27,596 bases of DNA, from the NCBI GenBank assembly GCA_902464965.1, contig CABQLI010000021.1:1-27596 (forward strand). Direction: 5' to 3'. Below, piece by piece: positions 7,201 to 12,853 of this stretch. The translations under genes were made by a program, and so were the position numbers. The notes under the pieces are model-generated. The model was not told where the DNA came from, ran no database searches, and saw nothing but the letters and a program-made list of their open reading frames with translations. The DNA is from an uncultured Collinsella sp. Lineage in GTDB: Bacteria > Actinomycetota > Coriobacteriia > Coriobacteriales > Coriobacteriaceae. The first letter of the stretch is position 1; every line of letters begins with the position of its first letter.

Positions 7201-7952
7201 CCAAAAAGACTGGTTCTGACGGAAGTGTGACTTTTGGAACGAGTTCGGGAACGAGTTCGGACGCCATGGCTTCCTGCAGGCTTTACTGCCTCGAGGAGAC
7301 GACGGCGCCTCCTGGATATCGCGCCGCCCAACCAACATGGATTCTGCTCAAGGGCAACGCGCCCGACGAGCAATACGAGCAAGCCATGAACAGGGCGAAA
7401 TCTCTGCTTGATGCCAATACGGAGATAACGTCAGATGCAGAGATTTGGGTGTATGACGCGCCCCTTGAAGGCAAAGCGACGATAAAAGCAAAGAAAGTGC
7501 TTAAAGGCGGAACCTTCAGGGAAGGTCAGTTCTCGTTCGCGCTCAAGGACGCCGAGGGCAAAGTGCTCCAGACGGTGACCAATGACGCCGGGGGCAACGT
7601 CTCCTTCAATGTCGATTACAACAAGGCCGGCACCTATATTTACACCATCTCCGAGGTTGTTCCCGAGGGCGCGAAGAACAATGTCAAGGATCACATTGCC
7701 TATGACGTGAGGGAGCATGATGTCACGGTTGAGGTGACAAATGGTGGAGAGGAACTCAACGCCACCGTCAGCTACGATGGCACTACAACTCCGCCGACCT
7801 TTACCAACAAGTATTCGACCACGCTTCCCGAGGCAGGCGGTGCTGGTTTGACTATGACGTATCTGGCTGGCGCTTCGCTGCTGTGCTTTGCTGCGACATG
7901 GATGCATGCTCGCCGCCATCGCGATCAAGATCGAGGTGGTCGCCGTGAGTAA
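4215..7952 (+). CDS. large sortase-anchored surface adhesin / pilin subunit (LPEAG signal)
   Basis: The 1245-aa precursor has a signal peptide (about 1-34, ending PVRAEDA). Five similar beta-sandwich modules follow (about 215-330, 342-445, 481-615, 652-800, 818-935), each opening with a W/Y-rich strand and closing with an N-x-A-like strand. Next come a CnaB/SpaA-like domain (about 948-1085, E-box YCLEETTAPPGY) and a streptococcal pilin-type isopeptide domain (about 1086-1200, YTISEV). The C-terminus has an LPEAG sorting motif (1204-1208), a hydrophobic helix and an Arg-rich tail. It is probably a wall-anchored adhesin, perhaps a pilus tip. The substrate is unknown. The ATG at 4215 follows AGGGG. 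Codon use is less GC-rich than in the neighbouring housekeeping genes, suggesting transfer. The stop overlaps the next start. Confidence 0.88.
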   Translation: MNAHRSRSLGTAALIFILISLTAAVFHGAAPVRAEDATTPTPIVIDGDTADVTVGLYADKDRQQPFGEKDSPSITTADTIYGFMEARFHENSGPTTERLEAIYTFPSSIAVKDNAGGVLMTDDTENAQRMGTWCIKENRVIFDYDADYLNRHPSSLYVKVIFEFELENKDVDDGSKVKLEFPGVGEAVPIKVRDGAVEGSKSGVFSQDSSTGIAKITWTINLSVKSHATDVKLVDTLGDYLDFDQSGFKLDGNPLGPSVGIEERTATLSLGNLSQGDHTVTYETTVSKNLSLSNGTPTQGRNSVQATWGKANPQQSPAIKGASEPFQYDMIQKEAGSGTSSVITWKVVLNKGSLKADMSGYTFTDKLDDKQDYIGSYTVYKGETADEKQKIDGGTLSDSGDSFNYTFNPNEADRYATYCIVYQTKLKDENSYEKVSNTASVKKEDSGLPSGESTAYYIRPWTGKTISKTLLNPDEASRTGKATWQLRVELRDYVNAKNPKSVLIKDTMLAAWSQTMGPDATGGQSHVVAIGDTKLEQGVDWDFERGKDPSQKSNKHNCNIQITITNKVKEALDKSPEVVITYKTVTDALPGWYSNFASVDGFSGYSDFVFYYVEDETEPSVEKSVKINEDGSQARWDETFDWKSVDGSNDKGAWIVDWTVYANRAKTPAGEYYGAGRLNGKDVVVKDELPKGMSYIPGSAKYSLYSNPYGAAVPGHEWEHEREKTEASGVLLTPAVDRREVTFSIPTEKLGNNTGYVKLTYATAVKRSVVDTSKNLGELTNSASASSGDKVFKAGSDTVQIKNDVLSKTGASVSNSKRIHYTIFVNESALDLKVGTDYLDLFDVMDSKCTFIPSSLSVSESDNGDWRVLTKEKYGAALDSIGEGAGKQQRLTLRLPDEKYLKVEYEVLSGESGTVSLSNEAQLEGVAGGYVKHEREYDIDAGASGGGTGHGIVVHKVDEKDVTAPLADATFTLYAIDMDKAQDSAGVDGAKTEFSTKKTGSDGSVTFGTSSGTSSDAMASCRLYCLEETTAPPGYRAAQPTWILLKGNAPDEQYEQAMNRAKSLLDANTEITSDAEIWVYDAPLEGKATIKAKKVLKGGTFREGQFSFALKDAEGKVLQTVTNDAGGNVSFNVDYNKAGTYIYTISEVVPEGAKNNVKDHIAYDVREHDVTVEVTNGGEELNATVSYDGTTTPPTFTNKYSTTLPEAGGAGLTMTYLAGASLLCFAATWMHARRHRDQDRGGRRE
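7236..7259 (+). repeat. 12-bp perfect tandem duplication inside the adhesin gene
   Basis: The unit GGAACGAGTTCG occurs twice in direct succession (7236-7247, 7248-7259) and encodes GTSSGTSS in the CnaB-like domain. The length keeps the frame, so gain or loss of a unit would change loop length without disrupting the protein. Confidence 0.9.
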
Positions 7953-9588
7953 GGTGCTCCGTCATTTGTTGACTGTTGTGGTAATAGCCGTGGTTGCCGT
8001 CTTCTCTTTCGCGATTGCCCCTGGGGCGGCCCGCGCTGCCGACACTGGAGCCATTACGGTGGACGGTACAGTCGCGACTCGGTATGACGCGTACCAGCTC
8101 TTTTCAGCGACCGTTGCCGACGATGACGATGCCGACCAAGAGATAGCAACCGATGTAACGTGGGCGAATGATGCCGTTCGCCAGGCCGTTCTCCCTGTGC
8201 TTCATGATGCGGGGCTCGACAGCACGGCCTCGACGGCGCAAGCGGCAGCCGAATGGATGAATGCCGACGGGCACATGACGACCACGCTGGCGGCAAAGCT
8301 TGCCCGTGCGATTTGCAATGCCGGTGCGCCTTCCGTGGCCCTTAACGCGGGCGCGGCGACCGAGCTGCCCTGTGGCTACTGGCTCATCGTCGTCGACGAC
8401 GACTCCATCGCCCAGGGCGAGGCCGGCACCGCGCCGATCATGGCGCTGGTGGGCGGCAGCGCCGTCACCGTCAAGCCCAAGGCGGCGACCCCCAAGGTGT
8501 CCAAGCACGTGCTGGAGGACGGCACCGCCGCCTGGCAGAAGGCCGCCGACGCCACGGTCGCCGACGACCTGTACTGGCGCCTCTCTGCCACGGTCCCGGC
8601 GGGCCTTGCCGCCTACGACACCTATACGGTGCAGTTCGTCGACACCATGAGCGCGGGGCTCGATCCCTCCAAGGTCGCCACGAGCGTGCGCGTGTACGTG
8701 GCGGCGGGCGCCGAGGGCGGCTTCGACGCGGTCTCATGTGAGGGCGGCAGCGCCAGCTCGACGCCGGCTAAAGGGTGGACCGACATAACTTCACAGTGCA
8801 GGGTCTCGGTCGAGGGCAATGCCTTCGCCGTGCGCACCGGCGACCTCATCGCCGCGCTCGGCGGGACCGGCGCCTTCACCGCGGGCGCCCGCGTGGTCGC
8901 AGTGTACAATGCTCCGCTCAACAGCGCATGCAACCACGGCATCGCGAAGGGCGACCCCAACGAGGTCTACCTGCGCTACCCGCGCTCTCCCCTCGCCGAC
9001 CAGTCCGGCGACGCCGGCTTCACCCGCACGCCGGGCGATGACGCGTGCGCCTACACCTGGGGACTCAGTCTGATCAAGCGTTCAAGCGCAGACGATAAAC
9101 CGCTCGCGGGTGCCAAACTGCGCATCATCGATGACCGCGGGCGCATCCTGACGGCCGACGGCGCGTGGTCGACAAATGCCGACGCGTGCGTCACCACGGG
9201 CGCGGACGGCCATGTGGAATTGAGCGGTGTGGACGCGGGTGTCTATACCGTCGAGGAAATCGCGGCACCCAAGGGCTACACCGCCTTTGAGGGCAAACGT
9301 ACGGTGACGGTTACGGCCGAGGGCCTGGACGTTAAACAGGTGGCGGCCGCGAAGCCCAAAGTGACCGTGTCGGCCGAAAGCCCTCTGCGGGTTGATACCG
9401 CCGATGCCGGGACGGGTTCAATTGAGCTGTCGGTGTTCAACGCCCTAAGCAAAGAAGCAAGTCGAGGCTTTATGCCCTCGACGGGAGATAGAACGTTGGT
9501 GCTGGTGGCGGCTTTGGCTGCCATCGGAGTGGCGGCTATTGTTGTCGCGCTCGTCATCAAGCGAGGAGGAGGTCGCCGTGAAAAATAA
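7945..9588 (+). CDS. SpaA-type isopeptide-forming pilin (MPSTG signal)
   Basis: The 547-aa precursor starts at GTG 7945, 5 bases after GAGGTGG and overlapping the end of the adhesin gene by 8 bases. An upstream ATG at 7888 would lie deep inside the previous gene and spoil the signal peptide (about 1-32, GAARAADTG). Domains are a pilin N-domain (about 35-175, YDAYQLF), a fimbrial isopeptide-formation D2-like domain (about 176-365) and a CnaB domain (about 366-500, E-box YTVEEIAAPKGYT). The C-terminus has MPSTG (510-514), a hydrophobic helix and an Arg/Lys tail. This is the likely backbone or basal pilin, polymerised by a class C sortase not encoded nearby. The middle, around 8380-9060, is much more GC-rich than the adhesin gene. 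Confidence 0.88.
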   Translation: MSKVLRHLLTVVVIAVVAVFSFAIAPGAARAADTGAITVDGTVATRYDAYQLFSATVADDDDADQEIATDVTWANDAVRQAVLPVLHDAGLDSTASTAQAAAEWMNADGHMTTTLAAKLARAICNAGAPSVALNAGAATELPCGYWLIVVDDDSIAQGEAGTAPIMALVGGSAVTVKPKAATPKVSKHVLEDGTAAWQKAADATVADDLYWRLSATVPAGLAAYDTYTVQFVDTMSAGLDPSKVATSVRVYVAAGAEGGFDAVSCEGGSASSTPAKGWTDITSQCRVSVEGNAFAVRTGDLIAALGGTGAFTAGARVVAVYNAPLNSACNHGIAKGDPNEVYLRYPRSPLADQSGDAGFTRTPGDDACAYTWGLSLIKRSSADDKPLAGAKLRIIDDRGRILTADGAWSTNADACVTTGADGHVELSGVDAGVYTVEEIAAPKGYTAFEGKRTVTVTAEGLDVKQVAAAKPKVTVSAESPLRVDTADAGTGSIELSVFNALSKEASRGFMPSTGDRTLVLVAALAAIGVAAIVVALVIKRGGGRREK

Positions 9589-9622
9589 TTGCCCTCCGCT
9601 CAATGGCGAACTGCCTCCGTAG
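9578..9622 (+). pseudogene. remnant start of a lost third pilin-operon gene
   Basis: A GTG at 9578, preceded by a GGAGGAGG ribosome-binding site, overlaps the pilin stop just as the pilin's own GTG overlaps the adhesin stop (shared GGTCGCCGTG context). The frame reads V-KNNCPPLNGELPP and stops after 14 codons at 9620. In typical pilin operons the next gene would be another pilin or a class C sortase. I read this as the stranded 5' end of a deleted gene; it could also be chance. Confidence 0.4.
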
Positions 9623-9696
9623 CGAGTGACGCGCAGGCCTACCGACCTGATGATCATTGGGTTTGAAAAAGTTGCTAGAGAACCCTCCAAGAAAAT

Positions 9697-9737
9697 CGGG
9701 GCACCCGGTCGATGCGATCGGGTGCCCCGCTTCGTTT
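9697..9737 (+). terminator. terminator of the pilin operon
   Basis: A perfect 11-bp GC-rich stem (9697-9707 with 9719-9729), extendable inward by three pairs, is followed by a broken T-rich stretch (CTTCGTTTG). It lies about 110 bases after the pilin stop codon. Confidence 0.75.
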
Positions 9738-9740
9738 GTT

Positions 9741-9800
9741 GGTGTAAAGTAACCTGACCCCTTTGTACCACCACAAAGGTGCCTGTCCCCTTTGTGGTGG
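9741..9800 (+). repeat. double hairpin repeat with CCTGNCCCCTTTGT units
   Basis: Two adjacent hairpins share a direct repeat: CCTGACCCCTTTGT (9753-9766) and CCTGTCCCCTTTGT (9782-9795) differ at one base. The first stem (9741-9749 with 9761-9769) has two G-T pairs. The second (9768-9779 with 9789-9800) is 12 bp and perfect. The unit fills the gap between the convergent pilin operon and the minus-strand gene ending at 9808, where it could also act as a bidirectional terminator. It resembles REP/BIME-type elements; the affiliation is inferred. Confidence 0.65.
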
Positions 9801-9807
9801 TTAGCTG

Positions 9808-10953
9808 CTAAGCGGTGGGGAGTCCCGGCGTGTTAGCCGGCTGCTGCGGCTTGAGGTGGGCGTTGCGCCAGATGATTTGGATGATGTAGCCGAGCATAAA
9901 GACAAAGGCCACGCCGCTGATGAAATCGCCTACGAGGGGGATTGCCGTAAGCGCGCCCGCGGCGATGCCGCCCACGGCCGCCATGGCGTAGCGGTTCTGG
10001 CTATGTCCGACCATGCGAGCGATCGCGCATCCCGCAAAGGCGCTCGACACCAGTGCGATGCCGATAGCGCCGCACAAGAGGGCTCCGGCAAGCGACAGAC
10101 CGGCGATAGAGATAATCAGCAGTAGGACGGCGGGGACGATAGCAATCGTGCCCAGAAGACCGCTCACCCACAGGGGCATGGGGCGCTGGTGGAGCATACC
10201 GGCGGCGCTGGCAGTCGCACGCGGAAAGACGAGCTCGAGCAGCAGAGCGACAAAGCAGGTCGAGAGTGCCGCGGCGACGATACCGCCGATGACATCGTTA
10301 ACGGTGGAAGTATCCTCGTTCTCGGTGCGGTCGATCTTGAGTGCGCCGACCTCGGCTCCCGCGGCGCGCTCGGGGTCCTCGGAGACGTGCGCGTTCACGG
10401 TGCCGGTGATGTGGGCGTTCTTGCCCAGGATGAGCTTGTCGGCCCAAACCTCGACATCGCCCTCGACGGTGCCATCGATGGTCACCGTATCGCCCGCAAG
10501 CGCTGCCGACTTGGTAGAGCCGCGCAGGGCAACCGTCTCACCTATCGCATAGAAACAGTTGGCGGTGCTGTCGGAATTGAGAACGACATGCTGGCCAGCG
10601 ACGGTCACGCTGCCATCAACCGTGGTCTTGGCAATGTCGATGGTGCGTGCCGCCAGACGGACGGCGCCACCCACCGTGCAGTCGCGGATAGAGAGGGTAT
10701 CGCCCGCGGCGATGATATCACGGTCGATGGAGACATCGTCCAGTTCGAGACTCTGACCTGCCCAGTACAGGTCACCTTCGACGCCGGATGGATTGGCGTC
10801 ATTGTCGGTCGCAAGTACGTTTCCTGCGGTGTCCGTCCCGGCGAACGACGCTGTGGGAAGTGCAGTGAGCGCGAGCGCGATGAGCGCGAATGCCATAAGC
10901 AGGCAGCGACGCATCTTGTGTGACGGCGCCGCCGCGGTTTGATTGAAAGCCAT
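9808..10953 (-). CDS. exported bactofilin-like membrane protein
   Basis: The 381-aa product has an N-terminal hydrophobic export segment (about 16-38). A Val/Ile/Gly-rich repetitive region follows (about 57-195) with the short-strand periodicity of bactofilin/polymer-forming (DUF583-like) beta-helices. About five hydrophobic segments lie between residues 220 and 365. Bactofilins polymerise into scaffolds, usually in the cytoplasm; here the order of signal and repeats suggests an extracytoplasmic beta-helix tethered by a membrane domain. Its job is unknown. The ATG at 10953 is preceded by AAAGGA at 6 bases. The gene converges on the pilin operon and is separated from it by the double-hairpin repeat. 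Confidence 0.72.
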   Translation of the reverse strand: MAFNQTAAAPSHKMRRCLLMAFALIALALTALPTASFAGTDTAGNVLATDNDANPSGVEGDLYWAGQSLELDDVSIDRDIIAAGDTLSIRDCTVGGAVRLAARTIDIAKTTVDGSVTVAGQHVVLNSDSTANCFYAIGETVALRGSTKSAALAGDTVTIDGTVEGDVEVWADKLILGKNAHITGTVNAHVSEDPERAAGAEVGALKIDRTENEDTSTVNDVIGGIVAAALSTCFVALLLELVFPRATASAAGMLHQRPMPLWVSGLLGTIAIVPAVLLLIISIAGLSLAGALLCGAIGIALVSSAFAGCAIARMVGHSQNRYAMAAVGGIAAGALTAIPLVGDFISGVAFVFMLGYIIQIIWRNAHLKPQQPANTPGLPTA

Positions 10954-10965
10954 GGTTGATCCTTT

Positions 10966-10992
10966 TGTTAGGTGTTCGGCATATACCTAACA
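10966..10992 (-). promoter_or_regulatory. inverted repeat upstream of the bactofilin-like gene
   Basis: TGTTAGGT (10966-10973) and ACCTAACA (10985-10992) form a perfect 8-bp inverted repeat with an 11-base spacer. It ends 13 bases before the start codon and is followed by a GGGTACCC palindrome (10993-11000). A TATATG on the minus strand between the arms may be a -10 box. The arrangement suits a repressor operator. Confidence 0.45.
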
Positions 10993-11060
10993 GGGTACCC
11001 AACGCGCGGGCGCTCTAAAAGAGCCTCTCGGTTGCATTTCGAAGGGTCGTGCCGCGCCAC

Positions 11061-11750
11061 CTACTTTTTGCGGTGCAAAAAGCGTGCGATGTCGTCCTCG
11101 GTGGGGCTTTTGATATCAAAGCGTAGCGATAGCCAGCGCAGCCCCATGGTCACCACGACGCAAACGACCAGTGCGACGACATTGCTGACCAAGCCGCTCA
11201 TGACAAGGCAAACATAGCTTGCCGATCCGGCGATAGCCGCGATGGCATAGAAGTTGGTGCGCTGGAAAACACCCGGCACCACACCCATAAAACCATCTCG
11301 CAGCATGCCGCCGCCCACCGCGGTAAAAAAGCCCATCATGATGCACACCGCCGGCGCAAAGCCGTAGACCAGCGCCTTGTCCGCTCCGGTTGCCGCATAA
11401 ATACCCACCGAGATGATGTCGAGCAGGGGAATGAGTTTTTCGGGCTTGTCGACGATTGCCGGGAAAATGTAGATGATGGCTGCCGTGGCAATGGAAAGCG
11501 GCAGCGCCATCGGCTGGTTGAGGATGTAGACGTTGCCCACCTGGAGTGTCATGTCGCGCAAAAGACCGCCGCCCAGGCCGCAAACCACGGCGAGCGCGAC
11601 GGCGCCCACCAGGTCGAGCTTGTGCTCGCGCGCGACCAGCACACCCGAGATCGATGCCGCGACGACGGCGAACATCTCGAGCCAAAACGGGATGGCAACC
11701 ATGGCATCCGAGGCGTGTGCGGTAACGATCATAGCGGCGGCAACGGGCAA
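11061..11750 (-). CDS. TRIC / UPF0126 family membrane channel protein
   Basis: The 229-aa product is almost entirely hydrophobic, with about seven membrane segments. It contains the two family hallmarks GGGLLRD and GGGMLRD, one in each of two internally repeated halves. Prokaryotic members resemble trimeric intracellular cation channels and have been linked to K+ or glycine movement; the substrate here is unknown. I take the TTG at 11750 as start because AAAGGA lies 7 bases upstream, while the in-frame ATG six codons later has no ribosome-binding site. A TACTAT on the minus strand (11792-11797) could be its -10 box, with only a weak -35. Confidence 0.87.
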   Translation of the reverse strand: MPVAAAMIVTAHASDAMVAIPFWLEMFAVVAASISGVLVAREHKLDLVGAVALAVVCGLGGGLLRDMTLQVGNVYILNQPMALPLSIATAAIIYIFPAIVDKPEKLIPLLDIISVGIYAATGADKALVYGFAPAVCIMMGFFTAVGGGMLRDGFMGVVPGVFQRTNFYAIAAIAGSASYVCLVMSGLVSNVVALVVCVVVTMGLRWLSLRFDIKSPTEDDIARFLHRKK

Positions 11751-11915
11751 GATGGGGTCCTTTGAGTAACGGGTTTAGACAATGCCCGTACATAGTACAT
11801 GTTCGGCGCCGATTGCGACCCTATTGCTCGGCAAACGGTCGGGACTGGGTACGGTCATAGGTTCCATGTTTGGGGATCCGGGTTGATGCTGAACGCGATG
11901 GGGGCGTGGTCGAAT

Positions 11916-12047
11916 AGGAGGGATGTCCAAATTTTGAGCTCCGCTCAAAATTTATCCGGTCGGCTTGCGCCGACCGCGCTGCGCTAAAAACGCGCCACGG
12001 GCGCGTTTTCTTTACGCTCCGCGCCCTGGCGGGTTCGAATCCCTCCT
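11916..12047 (+). other. hairpin-rich intergenic element bounded by a 9-bp inverted repeat
   Basis: AGGAGGGAT (11916-11924) is mirrored by ATCCCTCCT (12039-12047). Between them are three strong perfect hairpins: 11929-11939 with 11943-11953 (11 bp, 3-base loop), 11957-11964 with 11969-11976 (8 bp) and 11987-11996 with 12000-12009 (10 bp, A- and T-flanked, terminator-like). The right boundary lies inside a tRNA-Ser fragment. The rest of the 11751-11915 stretch shows no gene. It could be a structured RNA or a small non-autonomous element. Confidence 0.45.
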
Positions 12048-12055
12048 CCTCCGCC
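12031..12055 (+). pseudogene. tRNA-Ser 3'-end fragment in inverted orientation
   Basis: These 25 bases are the exact reverse complement of 12121-12145, the T arm and acceptor 3' strand of tRNA-Ser(CGA) on the other strand. No matching 5' half, D arm or anticodon arm is visible upstream, so it is a fragment rather than a gene. The sequence after it differs from CCA at the last base. Confidence 0.75.
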
Positions 12056-12081
12056 GTATTTGCTTGTTAGGGACTCAAAAC

Positions 12082-12108
12082 AAAAAAGCTCCCATTCCCG
12101 GGAGCTTT
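12082..12108 (-). terminator. terminator of the tRNA-Ser genes
   Basis: A 9-bp stem (12085-12093 with 12100-12108) with a 6-base loop is followed, in the minus direction, by six T residues (A run at 12082-12087). It lies 12 bases beyond the CCA end of tRNA-Ser(CGA). Confidence 0.85.
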
Positions 12109-12119
12109 CTCAACCAAAA

Positions 12120-12210
12120 TGGCGGAGGAGGAGGGATTCGAACCCTCGTGACCTTATACAGGCCAAACGGTTTTCGAGACCGTCGCATTCAACCACTCTG
12201 CCACCCCTCC
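12120..12210 (-). tRNA. tRNA-Ser (CGA)
   Basis: Read on the minus strand this is a 91-nt class II tRNA. The acceptor GGAGGGG pairs with CTCCTCC, the anticodon loop CTCGAAA gives CGA, a long variable arm follows, and the T arm has a GTTCGAATC loop. CCA is encoded at 12122-12120. Confidence 0.96.
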
Positions 12211-12219
12211 GCGTGGGGT

Positions 12220-12250
12220 AAAAACAAAGCAGGCTCGAAGGCCTGCTTTG
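12220..12250 (-). terminator. hairpin with T run between the two tRNA-Ser genes
   Basis: A perfect 10-bp stem (12225-12234 with 12241-12250) with a 6-base loop is followed on the minus strand by TTTTT. It looks like an intrinsic terminator for tRNA-Ser(GGA). However, only about ten bases remain before tRNA-Ser(CGA), with no visible promoter, so read-through or processing is implied. Confidence 0.7.
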
Positions 12251-12258
12251 GAATTAAC

Positions 12259-12349
12259 TGGCGGAGAGTCAGGGATTTGAACCCTGGAGACGCTTTTGAC
12301 GCCTACACGATTTCCAATCGTGCTCCTTCGGCCACTCGGACAACTCTCC
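12259..12349 (-). tRNA. tRNA-Ser (GGA)
   Basis: A 91-nt class II tRNA on the minus strand. The acceptor GGAGAGT pairs with ACTCTCC, the anticodon loop TTGGAAA gives GGA, a long variable arm follows, and the T loop is GTTCAAATC. CCA is encoded at 12261-12259. It has its own clear promoter. Confidence 0.96.
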
Positions 12350-12365
12350 GTTAAATGCGAAAGTC

Positions 12366-12393
12366 AGTATACACGAGGAATCGCAAAGTGCAA
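12366..12393 (-). promoter_or_regulatory. promoter of the tRNA-Ser genes
   Basis: On the minus strand TTGCAC (12393-12388) is followed after 16 bases by TATACT (12371-12366), a near-consensus sigma-70-type promoter. The predicted start is about ten bases before tRNA-Ser(GGA). Confidence 0.75.
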
Positions 12394-12558
12394 ACAGAAA
12401 AGTTGGCATTTTTTAAAACGCTTGGCCGCGCTTGGCGTTGCAGTGGGGTTTGAGGTGCCAAAAAACGGCTTCCGACCAGCGTGGTTGATCAACTCAATTG
12501 TTCAAAAGGGGTATTCATAAGCGACTTGGCAATGAATTTAAAAATCTTTGGGTGGTGC

Positions 12559-12654
12559 TGTGGACCACTGGTATGCATTTTGCGACCACAGCCTTGTGCC
12601 CGTTGACCTGCGGCTTGGCTCAGCTTGTCCCCACGGCACCGTATCTTGTCCACA
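12559..12654 (+). promoter_or_regulatory. cluster of DnaA-box-like sites in the gene-free region before rpsF
   Basis: TTGTCCACA at 12646-12654 matches the actinobacterial DnaA-box consensus. TTGTCCCCA (12625-12633) and the reverse-strand TGGTCCACA (12567-12559) each differ at one base. An AT-richer stretch precedes them (about 12484-12550). A 7-bp inverted repeat (12557-12563 with 12586-12592) overlaps the first site. The rest of 12394-12753 shows no gene. The sites could mark an origin-related or DnaA-regulated region. Confidence 0.35.
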
Positions 12655-12753
12655 GATCTGTCAAGCTTTTGGTCGGCATTTGGTTGGAATGCGCATGAAA
12701 CGTGGTGCGAGTATGGGCATATGTGGAGGTCATGAGGTTGTAGCTGCAAATTA

Positions 12754-12782
12754 TTGCAGCCTAGGAGGTTGAAAGATATTAT
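12754..12782 (+). promoter_or_regulatory. promoter of the rpsF-ssb-rpsR-rplI operon
   Basis: TTGCAG (12754-12759), 17 bases, then TATTAT (12777-12782). The predicted start near 12789 gives a leader of about 65 bases. The -35 element lies in the right arm of a 7-bp inverted repeat (12743-12749 with 12754-12760). Confidence 0.65.
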
Positions 12783-12799
12783 TACCAAGTCTTTTCCTG

Positions 12800-12826
12800 C
12801 TTCAGGCGCACCTTCACGACCTGAAG
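12800..12826 (+). promoter_or_regulatory. leader hairpin upstream of rpsF
   Basis: CTTCAGG (12800-12806) pairs with CCTGAAG (12820-12826) around a 13-base loop inside the short rpsF leader, ending 15 bases before the ribosome-binding site. S6 or S6:S18 feedback on rpsF leaders is known in several bacteria. Whether this hairpin belongs to that class cannot be decided from base pairing alone. Confidence 0.4.
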
Positions 12827-12853
12827 CCACATTTGCCCAGAGGAGGTGACAAT

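Noticed and set aside
7888..7952. Frameshift joining the two pilin genes into one protein
   Set aside because: The upstream frame has a complete sorting signal before its stop, and the downstream frame has its own ribosome-binding site, GTG and signal peptide.
11916..12055. Possible tRNA-Sec or intron-containing tRNA ending in the TTCGAATC T arm
   Set aside because: No D arm, anticodon arm or matching acceptor 5' strand can be folded; the similarity is limited to the 25-base 3' fragment.
12031..12145. Integration (att) footprint of a tRNA-Ser-targeting element
   Set aside because: The duplicated tRNA end is in inverted orientation and only 65 bases away, with no integrase; site-specific integration leaves direct repeats.
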